Source of the DNA: Bacteroidota bacterium
GTDB lineage: Bacteria; Bacteroidota; Bacteroidia; Bacteroidales; Dysgonomonadaceae
NCBI GenBank assembly: GCA_023399295.1
Contig: JAEWQF010000065.1
Span: 1-5,046 of the forward strand
Direction of reading: 5' to 3'
DNA: 5,046 bases
Position 1 is the stretch's first letter, and the number at the start of each line of letters is the position of its first letter. This document shows, piece by piece, positions 1-5,046 of this stretch. The notes below the pieces were generated by a model that saw only the letters and a list, made by a program, of their open reading frames with translations, was not told the origin of the DNA and did not search any database. Both the position numbers and the translations under genes were made by a program.

Positions 1-626
1 CCCGCAACGCAGTGACCCGTTACAGCTTCCTGAATACCGAAATGGGAAGAACGGAAAGCACCTATGCCAACATCGGCCGCAACCAGATGGTGGGTACCAA
101 TCTCTACGTGAGCTGGACCCCCACACCGAAAATCCGCACCTACCTGAACGGGGGCATCAGTTACACCGATATCCAGAGCACCGAGAATGAGCAGCTGCGC
201 AACAGTGGTCTCTCGGGACGCGCCTACGGGGGGCTCTCCTGGACATTGCCCGGCGAGTTGCGGCTGGGTGCCAACGGCGGCCTCTTTCTGAACCAGGTGC
301 AACTACAGACCGATCAGTCAGCCTTTTACTTCTACTCATTCAGCCTGTTGAAGAGCATGCTCAATAAAAAGCTTGATCTCTCACTCAATATCCAGAATTT
401 CCTCGCCAAATCGATGAAGATTACCAGTACCACCACCGGTGCCGGCTTCCGCCAGGAGAGCGTCAATTACCAGCCGATGCGCAACCTGAGTCTCAGTGTC
501 ACCTATCGTTTCGGTGAACTGAAATCCTCGATGAGACGCGTGCAGCGTGGCATCGTCAATGATGATGTGATGGAGGGCGAAAGCAATACACAGCAGAGTG
601 TATCGGGAACTGTTTCCGGAGAATGA
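1..626 (+). CDS. Outer membrane beta-barrel protein (TonB-receptor-like), C-terminal fragment
   Basis: This is the 3' end of a gene that begins before the window. It is open from the first base, reading in the frame that starts at position 3, so the GTG at 12 is an internal codon. About 207 residues are visible. They show alternating polar/aromatic beta-strands separated by loops (for example 'NLYVSWTPTPKIRTYLNGG', 'GLSWTLPGELRLGANGG' and 'KKLDLSLNIQNFL'). They end in the strand 'LSLSVTYRFGELK', followed by a polar tail of about 35 residues rich in S, N, Q, E and D. This pattern, including the opening 'AVTRYSFLNTE', resembles the Bacteroidota outer membrane barrel family with an N-terminal carboxypeptidase-regulatory-like domain (often annotated TonB-dependent receptor or OMP_b-brl_3). 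The protein would sit in the outer membrane; its substrate cannot be told from the fragment. The family call is fairly sure, the function is unknown. Confidence 0.8.
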   Translation, partial: RNAVTRYSFLNTEMGRTESTYANIGRNQMVGTNLYVSWTPTPKIRTYLNGGISYTDIQSTENEQLRNSGLSGRAYGGLSWTLPGELRLGANGGLFLNQVQLQTDQSAFYFYSFSLLKSMLNKKLDLSLNIQNFLAKSMKITSTTTGAGFRQESVNYQPMRNLSLSVTYRFGELKSSMRRVQRGIVNDDVMEGESNTQQSVSGTVSGE

Positions 627-648
627 TGCGTTGTTGAAAGAAAAATGT

Positions 649-656
649 TATATTTG
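649..656 (+). promoter_or_regulatory. Possible Bacteroidota-type -7 promoter element for trmD
   Basis: TATATTTG matches the Bacteroidota -7 consensus TAnnTTTG at every fixed position. A start site a few bases downstream would fall near 660-664, inside the left arm of the terminator, leaving a leader of about 40 bases before the trmD ATG at 703. No good -33 TTTG is found at the usual spacing (the bases there read GATG), so this rests on one short motif in an AT-rich gap and is tentative. Confidence 0.3.
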
Positions 657-691
657 AAGGCTGTTCTCACTGAGAAGAGAACAGCCTTTTT
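657..691 (+). terminator. Rho-independent terminator after the outer membrane barrel gene
   Basis: A perfect 12-bp inverted repeat, AAGGCTGTTCTC (657-668) and GAGAACAGCCTT (677-688), encloses an 8-base loop and runs into a T stretch (687-691). It begins 30 bases after the barrel gene's stop codon, as expected for the end of that transcription unit. The left flank has no A-run, so it should act on the + strand only. It ends just 11 bases before the trmD start codon, so trmD needs its own promoter or read-through. Confidence 0.88.
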
Positions 692-702
692 ACATTGGGC
701 AG

Positions 703-1383
703 ATGAGAATTGATATTATCACCGTGCTTCCCGAGATGATTGAGGGAGCGCTTCATACCAGCATCCTGAAGAGGGCTCAGACGAAAGGACTGGCTCAGTT
801 TGAGCTGCACAACCTGCGCGACTATACGCTCGACAAGCACCGCCGGGTAGATGACTATCCCTTTGGCGGGGAAGCCGGTATGGTGTTGCAGATAGAGCCG
901 ATCGACCGGGCCATCACGCATCTGAAGGCACAACGGGAGTACGACGAGGTGATCTTCACCACCCCCGACGGTGAGCAATTCACACAGGCTGTGGCCAACG
1001 AGCTGTCACTGAAACGAAACATCATCATCCTTTGTGGACACTACAAGGGTGTGGATTATCGGGTGAGAGAGCATCTGATCACCCGCGAGATATCGATTGG
1101 TGATTTCGTGCTTACCGGTGGAGAGCTGGCCGCGGCCATGATTGCCGATGCGGTGGTACGCCTCATCCCCGGCGTGATAGGCGATGAGCAGTCGGCACTC
1201 TCCGATTCGTTCCAGGATGGGTTGCTGGCACCACCTGTCTACACCCGCCCAGCAGATTACAAGGGATGGCGGGTGCCGGATGTGCTACTCTCGGGGCATG
1301 ATCGGAAGATAGAGGAGTGGCGTCTGGAACAGTCGGTCGAACGTACCCGTCGTTTGCGACCCGATATGCTGGCATCCGGATAG
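703..1383 (+). CDS. trmD: tRNA (guanine-37-N1)-methyltransferase TrmD
   Basis: TrmD methylates N1 of G37, next to the anticodon in tRNAs that read CNN-type codons, using S-adenosylmethionine. It prevents +1 frameshifting and acts as a cytoplasmic SPOUT-class dimer. The 226-residue protein is complete and of normal family length. It opens with 'MRIDIITVLPEM', followed by 'PFGGEAGMV' (53-61). The trefoil-knot SAM site is seen in 'LCGHYKGVD' (110-118) and 'EISIGDFVLTGGELAA' (129-144). The tRNA-side segment 'DSFQDGLL' starts at D168, equivalent to the catalytic Asp169 of E. coli TrmD. The C-terminal domain carries 'VPDVLLSGHDRKIEEWR'. The ATG at 703 gives the canonical N-terminus; there is no Shine-Dalgarno sequence, as is common in Bacteroidota. 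The gene ends in two in-frame stop codons (TAG at 1381, TGA at 1384). It is not in the rpsP-rimM-trmD-rplS operon known from many other bacteria; instead it stands upstream of dTDP-sugar genes. Confidence 0.96.
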   Translation: MRIDIITVLPEMIEGALHTSILKRAQTKGLAQFELHNLRDYTLDKHRRVDDYPFGGEAGMVLQIEPIDRAITHLKAQREYDEVIFTTPDGEQFTQAVANELSLKRNIIILCGHYKGVDYRVREHLITREISIGDFVLTGGELAAAMIADAVVRLIPGVIGDEQSALSDSFQDGLLAPPVYTRPADYKGWRVPDVLLSGHDRKIEEWRLEQSVERTRRLRPDMLASG

Positions 1384-1404
1384 TGAGTGACCCGTTCTTT
1401 TGAT

Positions 1405-1412
1405 TACCTTTA
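1405..1412 (+). promoter_or_regulatory. Possible -7 promoter element for the rfbACB genes
   Basis: TACCTTTA differs from the Bacteroidota -7 consensus TAnnTTTG only in its last base and lies in the 57-base gap between trmD and rfbA. Transcription from it would begin near 1417-1420, about 20-25 bases before the rfbA ATG at 1441, a plausible leader length. No convincing -33 TTTG is present at the expected distance. The three sugar genes may instead, or also, be read through from trmD, since no terminator lies between them. Confidence 0.25.
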
Positions 1413-1440
1413 CAACCAGATTAGCGACAAGAGTGAGATT

Positions 1441-2319
1441 ATGAAAGGCATTGTATTGGCCGGAGGTTCCGGCACACGACTTTATCCCATCACCAAGGGT
1501 GTCTCCAAGCAACTGTTACCTGTCTTCGACAAACCGATGATTTATTATCCGGTTTCGGCATTGATGTTGGCCGGTATCCGCGATATACTGATCATCTCCA
1601 CACCGGCCGATCTGCCCGCATTCCAGCGCTTACTGGGTGACGGATCTGATTATGGTCTCCATTTCTCCTATGCCGAACAACCCTCCCCCGACGGGTTGGC
1701 ACAAGCCTTCCTGATTGGCCGCTCTTTCATCGGTGAGGATGCGGTCTGCCTGGTGCTTGGAGACAATATCTTTTATGGTCAGGGATTTCCCTCCATGTTG
1801 CGTAAGGCCGCTCTCGACGCCGAAAAAGACAAGATGGCTACCGTTTTCGGCTATTATGTGCAGACACCGGAACGATACGGTGTGGCACACTTCAATGAGC
1901 AGGGTGAGGTGCTGGGCATCGAGGAGAAGCCGTTGTCACCCAAATCCAACTGGGCTGTCACCGGTCTCTATTTCTATCCCAACAGTGTCGTTGAGATTGC
2001 TGCTGGCATCAAACCCTCCGCCCGGGGTGAGCTGGAGATCACCACGGTGAATCAGGCTTACCTGGAAAAGGGGGAGTTGCTGCTACAACGCTTCGGCAGA
2101 GGATTTGCCTGGCTCGATACCGGTACGCACGATTCACTGGCTGAGGCCTCCACCTTTATCGAGGTGCTGGAGAAACGTCAGGGACTGAAGATCGCCTGCC
2201 TGGAGGAGATCGCCTGGAACAATGGCTGGATCACGGATGAGGATCTGAAACGTATCGCCGAGCCAATGAAGAAAAATCAGTATGGTCAATACCTGCTCCG
2301 ATTGATCGATAACAGATAA
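1441..2319 (+). CDS. rfbA: Glucose-1-phosphate thymidylyltransferase (RmlA/RfbA)
   Basis: This enzyme joins dTTP and glucose-1-phosphate to give dTDP-glucose and pyrophosphate, the first step to dTDP-rhamnose and other dTDP-deoxysugars, in the cytoplasm. The 292-residue product matches the usual length (about 290-293). Seen in order are the nucleotide-binding signature 'LAGGSGTRLYPIT' (6-18), 'KQLLPVFDKPMIYYP' (23-37), 'LVLGDNIFYG' (104-113, metal-binding Asp108), 'EEKP' (161-164), 'GLYFYP' (175-180), 'GELEIT' (196-201) and 'WLDTGTHDSL' (224-233, second metal-binding Asp226). I chose the ATG at 1441 because it gives the canonical 'MKGIVLAGG' start. An in-frame GTG at 1387 would add 18 residues with no family counterpart. 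The stop codon lies inside a 7-bp tandem repeat that leads into rfbC 13 bases later. In this family the enzyme is usually feedback-inhibited by dTDP-rhamnose; that is not visible here. Confidence 0.97.
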   Translation: MKGIVLAGGSGTRLYPITKGVSKQLLPVFDKPMIYYPVSALMLAGIRDILIISTPADLPAFQRLLGDGSDYGLHFSYAEQPSPDGLAQAFLIGRSFIGEDAVCLVLGDNIFYGQGFPSMLRKAALDAEKDKMATVFGYYVQTPERYGVAHFNEQGEVLGIEEKPLSPKSNWAVTGLYFYPNSVVEIAAGIKPSARGELEITTVNQAYLEKGELLLQRFGRGFAWLDTGTHDSLAEASTFIEVLEKRQGLKIACLEEIAWNNGWITDEDLKRIAEPMKKNQYGQYLLRLIDNR

Positions 2320-2335
2320 CAGATAGCAGATAATG
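2308..2335 (+). repeat. Four-unit 7-bp tandem repeat across the rfbA/rfbC junction
   Basis: The units read GATAACA (2308-2314), GATAACA (2315-2321), GATAGCA (2322-2328) and GATAATG (2329-2335). The first two are identical, the third has one change, and the fourth keeps GATAA and ends as the rfbC start codon. The rfbA stop TAA (2317-2319) is inside the second unit. The repeat therefore supplies the last codons and stop of rfbA, the whole 13-base spacer, and the ATG of rfbC. Confidence 0.85.
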
Positions 2336-2860
2336 AACATAGTGACGACCAATATTGAGGGGGTGCTGATTCTTGAGCCGCAGATTTTTGGCGATGAAAG
2401 AGGTTATTTTTTTGAATCCTTTTCACAGAAGCTATTTGAGGAGAGCGTCTGCAAAACCTGCTTTGTGCAGGACAACGAGAGCAAATCGAAGTATGGTGTG
2501 GTGAGAGGGCTTCACTTTCAGCGGGCACCCTATGAGCAGGCCAAGCTGGTACGGGTCATCACCGGAGAGGTGTTGGATGTGGCCGTCGATATCAGGGAGG
2601 GATCACCCACCTACGGCCAGCATGTCTCCACCATCCTCACGGGTGAGAACAAGCGTCAACTCTTCATTCCCCGTGGCTTTGCACACGGCTTCGCGGTGCT
2701 GAGTGAGGAGGTTGTTTTTCAATACAAAAGTGACAACTACTATGCGCCCGGGTATGAAGGTGCCATCAGATGGGATGATCCCAAGTTGGCCATCGACTGG
2801 ATGCTTCCTCCCGAAGTGATCATTCTCTCCGAGAAAGACAAACACAACCCGTTGTTATGA
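2333..2860 (+). CDS. rfbC: dTDP-4-dehydrorhamnose 3,5-epimerase (RmlC/RfbC)
   Basis: RmlC epimerises C3 and C5 of dTDP-4-keto-6-deoxyglucose, giving dTDP-4-keto-L-rhamnose. It is a small cytoplasmic cupin dimer. The 175-residue protein is complete. Family landmarks are 'GDERGYFFESF' (20-30), 'VVRGLHFQ' (56-63) with the proposed catalytic His61, 'AKLVRVITGEVLDVAVDIR' (70-88) with substrate-contacting Lys71, and 'FIPRGFAHGF' (111-120). These are followed by Tyr131 in 'VVFQYKSDNYYAPGYEG' and 'LSEKDKHNPLL' at the end, with Asp169 matching the Asp of the known His-Asp pair. The ATG at 2333 gives the standard N-terminus ('MNIVTTNIEGVLILEPQIF'); no Shine-Dalgarno sequence precedes it. Its last four bases overlap the start of rfbB (ATGA), which points to translational coupling. 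All key residues are intact, so activity is expected. Confidence 0.96.
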   Translation: MNIVTTNIEGVLILEPQIFGDERGYFFESFSQKLFEESVCKTCFVQDNESKSKYGVVRGLHFQRAPYEQAKLVRVITGEVLDVAVDIREGSPTYGQHVSTILTGENKRQLFIPRGFAHGFAVLSEEVVFQYKSDNYYAPGYEGAIRWDDPKLAIDWMLPPEVIILSEKDKHNPLL

Positions 2861-3888
2861 AGACGATTCTGATTACCGGTGGTGCCGGTTTTATCGGTTC
2901 CCATGTGATTCGCCGCTTTGTGTACCGTTACCCTGCGTGTCGTATCATCAACCTCGACAAGCTCACTTATGCCGGCAATCTCGCCAATCTGGGAGATGTG
3001 GCAGGAATGGATAACTATCTCTTTCAGCTGGCGGATATCTGCGACTATGCGCAGGTGAGGGAGCTGTTTTCCCACTACAAGGTGGAGGGGGTAATTCACC
3101 TTGCGGCGGAAAGCCACGTGGATCGCTCCATCACCGATCCCTTTTCATTTGCCCATACCAACGTGATGGGAACCCTCAACCTGTTGCAGGCAGCACGAGA
3201 AGAGTGGGGTGGTATTACGGCTGACAGGCTCTTCTACCATGTCTCTACGGATGAGGTGTATGGCGCGCTTCCACTGGAGGGTCCGCTCTTCACCGAGGAG
3301 AACCGCTATGAACCGCACAGTCCCTATTCCGCTTCAAAAGCGTCGTCCGACCATTTTGTGCGCGCCTACCACGATACCTACGGATTGCCGGTAGTGATCT
3401 CCAACTGCTCCAACAACTACGGCCCCAATCAGTTCCCGGAGAAGCTGATCCCCCTCTTCATACAGAATATACGTGACAACAAGCCACTGCCGGTCTACGG
3501 CAAGGGCGAGAATGTACGTGACTGGCTCTATGTGGAGGATCATGCAGCTGCCATCGACCTGATCTTTCACCGTGGAAGGGTGGGAGAGACCTACAACATC
3601 GGCGGCTGGAACGAATGGCGCAACATCGACCTGATCCGGCTGCTGGTGAAAACGGTGGACCGGCAACTGGGACGTCCGGCCGGTGCTTCCGATCACCTTA
3701 TCACCTTTGTCACCGACCGTGCGGGGCACGACCTGCGTTATGCGATCGATGCCTCCAAGCTCAGAGACGAGCTGGGATGGCAACCCTCACTGCAGTTCGA
3801 GGAGGGCATTGAGAAGACCGTGCAGTGGTACCTTGAGAACCAGCAGTGGCTGGATGATATTGCAAGCGGAGCCTACCAACAACGATGA
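2857..3888 (+). CDS. rfbB: dTDP-glucose 4,6-dehydratase (RmlB/RfbB)
   Basis: RmlB is an NAD+-dependent extended short-chain dehydrogenase that turns dTDP-glucose into dTDP-4-keto-6-deoxyglucose, the step between RfbA and RfbC. The 343-residue product is complete, slightly shorter than E. coli RmlB (361). It opens with the Rossmann loop 'ITGGAGFIGSH' (6-16), followed by Asp34 in 'INLDKLTYAGN', 'HLAAESHVDRSI' (81-92) and the catalytic triplet Thr131-Asp132-Glu133 in 'VSTDEVYG'. The YxxxK pair is Tyr157/Lys161 in 'SPYSASKASSDH'. Also present are 'SNCSNNYGPNQFPEKLIPL' (182-200), 'VRDWLYVEDH' (220-229), 'ETYNIGG' and 'VTDRAGHDLRYAID' (285-298). It starts within the rfbC stop codon (ATGA overlap). 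It ends 7 bases from the 3' end of the convergent tyrosine phenol-lyase gene, with no terminator between. The order A-C-B without rmlD is noted as a finding. Confidence 0.96.
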   Translation: MKTILITGGAGFIGSHVIRRFVYRYPACRIINLDKLTYAGNLANLGDVAGMDNYLFQLADICDYAQVRELFSHYKVEGVIHLAAESHVDRSITDPFSFAHTNVMGTLNLLQAAREEWGGITADRLFYHVSTDEVYGALPLEGPLFTEENRYEPHSPYSASKASSDHFVRAYHDTYGLPVVISNCSNNYGPNQFPEKLIPLFIQNIRDNKPLPVYGKGENVRDWLYVEDHAAAIDLIFHRGRVGETYNIGGWNEWRNIDLIRLLVKTVDRQLGRPAGASDHLITFVTDRAGHDLRYAIDASKLRDELGWQPSLQFEEGIEKTVQWYLENQQWLDDIASGAYQQR

Positions 3889-3895
3889 CGCACTT

Positions 3896-5046
3896 TTATT
3901 CTATCTCTTCGAACCGGGCGGTGAAGAAACGGAGCTGTCTGGGTTCATAGATAAACCGTAGCCCTTTAATCTGTTCCCGACGCCCGTAGAGAGAAATCAC
4001 CGCATCGGCTACCAGGTCCATATGACGATAGGTGTAAACCCTGCGCGGGATGGTGAGCCGCACCGTCTCCAACTTCGGGCGATGGTGATCACCGGTGATC
4101 CTATTCCTTCCCGCTGAGACAATGCCACGTTCCATGCTTCGCACGCCCGACTCCAGGTAGAGATTCGCCGCCAGGCTCTGCGCCGGAAACTGATCCTGTG
4201 TCAGATGGGGACAGAAACGGCGTGCGTCGAGGAAGACAGCATGGCCGCCAATCGGCTCTACCACCGGTATGCCCGCCTCCAACAGTCGGTCACCCAGGTA
4301 ACGCACCTGCTTCACCCGGTGCTCGATATACTCAAATTGCATCGACTCCCGCAATCCAATTGCCATCGCCTCCATGTCTCTACCGGCCATCCCGCCATAG
4401 GAGGGCATCCCCTCATAGACCACCACCAGTTCCTTCGCCTGTGAGAACAACTCCTCATCGTTGAGGCAGAGGAATCCGCCGATGTTGACCAGGCAATCCT
4501 TCTTACCGCTCATGGTGCAGCCGTCGCCGTAGCTGAACATCTCCCGAACGATATCGGCTATTGGCTTGTCTCCATACCCCTCCTCCTGTTCCCGGATGAA
4601 GTAGGCATTCTCCACGCAACGGGTGGCATCGAAATAGAGTTTGATGCCATAACGTGCGGTCAGCTCCCGTACCTCACGGATGTTGCGCATGCTTACCGGC
4701 TGGCCGCCAGCCAGGTTGACCGTCACCGCCAGACAGACGTAAGCGATGTTCTCCGCCCCCTTCTCCTCAATCAGTCGCTCCAGTTTTTTCAGGTCGATAT
4801 TTCCTTTAAAAGGGATTGAGAGGGTGGCATCATGTGCCTCATCACAAATCACGTCGGCGAAGATGCCACCGTTGCGCTCCTGATGATAACGTGTGGTGGT
4901 GAAGTACATGTTACCCGGTACATATTGTCCCGGGCGGATGGCGATCTGCGAGAGCAGGTTCTCCGCACCTCTTCCCTGGTGGGTGGGTACCAGGTATCTG
5001 AAGCCGAACAGCTCACGTACCGTTTCTTCGAGATGAAGAAAGTTGC
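3896..5046 (-). CDS. tpl: Tyrosine phenol-lyase (beta-tyrosinase), N-terminus outside window
   Basis: This PLP enzyme (EC 4.1.99.2) cleaves L-tyrosine to phenol, pyruvate and ammonia in the cytoplasm. The visible 382 residues run open to the window edge, so the ATG at 4909 is internal. By recall alignment with Citrobacter freundii TPL (456 residues), the first visible residue matches number 76, so about 75 residues are missing. No gap is needed elsewhere. Using C. freundii numbering, the PLP-phosphate site Gln98-Gly99-Arg100 is in 'PTHQGRGAEN', Thr124 in 'MYFTTTRYHQE' and Asn185 in 'AVTVNLAGGQP'. Asp214 and Arg217 are in 'YFDATRCVENAYF', and the Schiff-base Lys257 is in 'MSGKKDCLVN' (codon 4499-4501). 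Arg404 is in 'VRLTIPRR', and Phe448-Phe449 are in 'LRFFTARF'. Met379 and Arg381 in 'SMERG' (codons 4133-4135 and 4127-4129) mark tyrosine specificity; tryptophanase, the closest alternative, differs there and in the YFTTTRYHQE segment. The promoter lies outside the window. Confidence 0.93.
   Translation of the reverse strand, partial: NFLHLEETVRELFGFRYLVPTHQGRGAENLLSQIAIRPGQYVPGNMYFTTTRYHQERNGGIFADVICDEAHDATLSIPFKGNIDLKKLERLIEEKGAENIAYVCLAVTVNLAGGQPVSMRNIREVRELTARYGIKLYFDATRCVENAYFIREQEEGYGDKPIADIVREMFSYGDGCTMSGKKDCLVNIGGFLCLNDEELFSQAKELVVVYEGMPSYGGMAGRDMEAMAIGLRESMQFEYIEHRVKQVRYLGDRLLEAGIPVVEPIGGHAVFLDARRFCPHLTQDQFPAQSLAANLYLESGVRSMERGIVSAGRNRITGDHHRPKLETVRLTIPRRVYTYRHMDLVADAVISLYGRREQIKGLRFIYEPRQLRFFTARFEEIE

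Noticed and set aside
1387..1440. Upstream in-frame GTG that would add 18 residues to RfbA
   Set aside because: The added residues have no counterpart in the family, which begins 'MKGIVLAGG'. The stretch also holds a promoter-like box, so ATG 1441 is the better start.
1715..2050. 111-codon open frame overlapping rfbA in another frame
   Set aside because: It is nested in the well-supported rfbA gene and its translation is rich in Arg, Ser and Pro, typical of an out-of-frame shadow.
3334..3783. 149-codon open frame antisense to rfbB
   Set aside because: It lies wholly within rfbB, whose protein is clearly conserved, and its translation resembles no known family. It is a shadow of the coding frame.
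3906..3927. Hairpin just beyond rfbB, a possible shared terminator for the convergent genes
   Set aside because: The stem (TCTTC/GAAGA and ACC/GGT) is interrupted by a 2-base bulge and is followed by no T-run on either strand. It also lies in the lyase coding end.
4087..4100. 14-bp perfect palindrome GATCACCGGTGATC, a possible operator
   Set aside because: It is inside the lyase gene and encodes the Ile-Thr-Gly-Asp-His segment that aligns with other TPLs. One palindrome of this size in 5 kb is compatible with chance.
4198..4464. Two open frames on the + strand opposite the lyase gene
   Set aside because: Both are antisense to conserved tyrosine phenol-lyase codons, are rich in Pro, His and Arg, and have no recognisable domain.
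3896..5046. Tryptophanase (TnaA) as the identity of the minus-strand gene
   Set aside because: TnaA is homologous, but the YFTTTRYHQE, SMERG and LRFFTARF segments match tyrosine phenol-lyase and differ from TnaA at the substrate-determining positions.

Overview
The window most likely comes from a member of the Bacteroidota, probably an anaerobic Bacteroidales-type bacterium. Three things point there. The first gene ends in the beta-barrel and polar tail typical of that phylum's outer membrane barrel family. The TrmD has the phylum-like 'CGHYKGVDYRV' and 'LLAPPVYTRPADY' wording. The gene starts lack Shine-Dalgarno sequences, and two intergenic gaps carry TAnnTTTG-like -7 elements. Base composition looks like the low-to-mid 50s % G+C by eye and is fairly uniform. 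No genus can be named from this alone.

Layout. Positions 1-626 hold the 3' end of an outer membrane beta-barrel gene, closed by a strong intrinsic terminator at 657-691. Then trmD (tRNA m1G37 methyltransferase, 703-1383) is followed on the same strand by three dTDP-sugar genes in the order rfbA (1441-2319), rfbC (2333-2860) and rfbB (2857-3888). On the opposite strand, converging with rfbB across only 7 bases, lies a gene truncated at its 5' end by the window edge (3896-5046). Its residues identify it as tyrosine phenol-lyase rather than the related tryptophanase.

How the genes work together. RfbA activates glucose-1-phosphate to dTDP-glucose, RfbB dehydrates it to dTDP-4-keto-6-deoxyglucose, and RfbC epimerises that at C3 and C5. 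This gives dTDP-4-keto-L-rhamnose for surface polysaccharide or glycoprotein sugars. The last enzyme of the rhamnose pathway (RmlD) is not in the window. TrmD is a housekeeping gene that may be co-transcribed with the sugar genes. Tyrosine phenol-lyase belongs to amino acid catabolism (tyrosine to phenol, pyruvate and ammonia) and has no evident link to its neighbours.

I do not see a novel multi-gene system here. The points most worth a second look are the tyrosine phenol-lyase in this background, a 7-bp tandem repeat forming the rfbA/rfbC junction, and the overlap of a terminator with a possible trmD promoter. No RNA genes, CRISPR arrays, insertion sequences or origins were found, and no gap between genes exceeds 76 bases.
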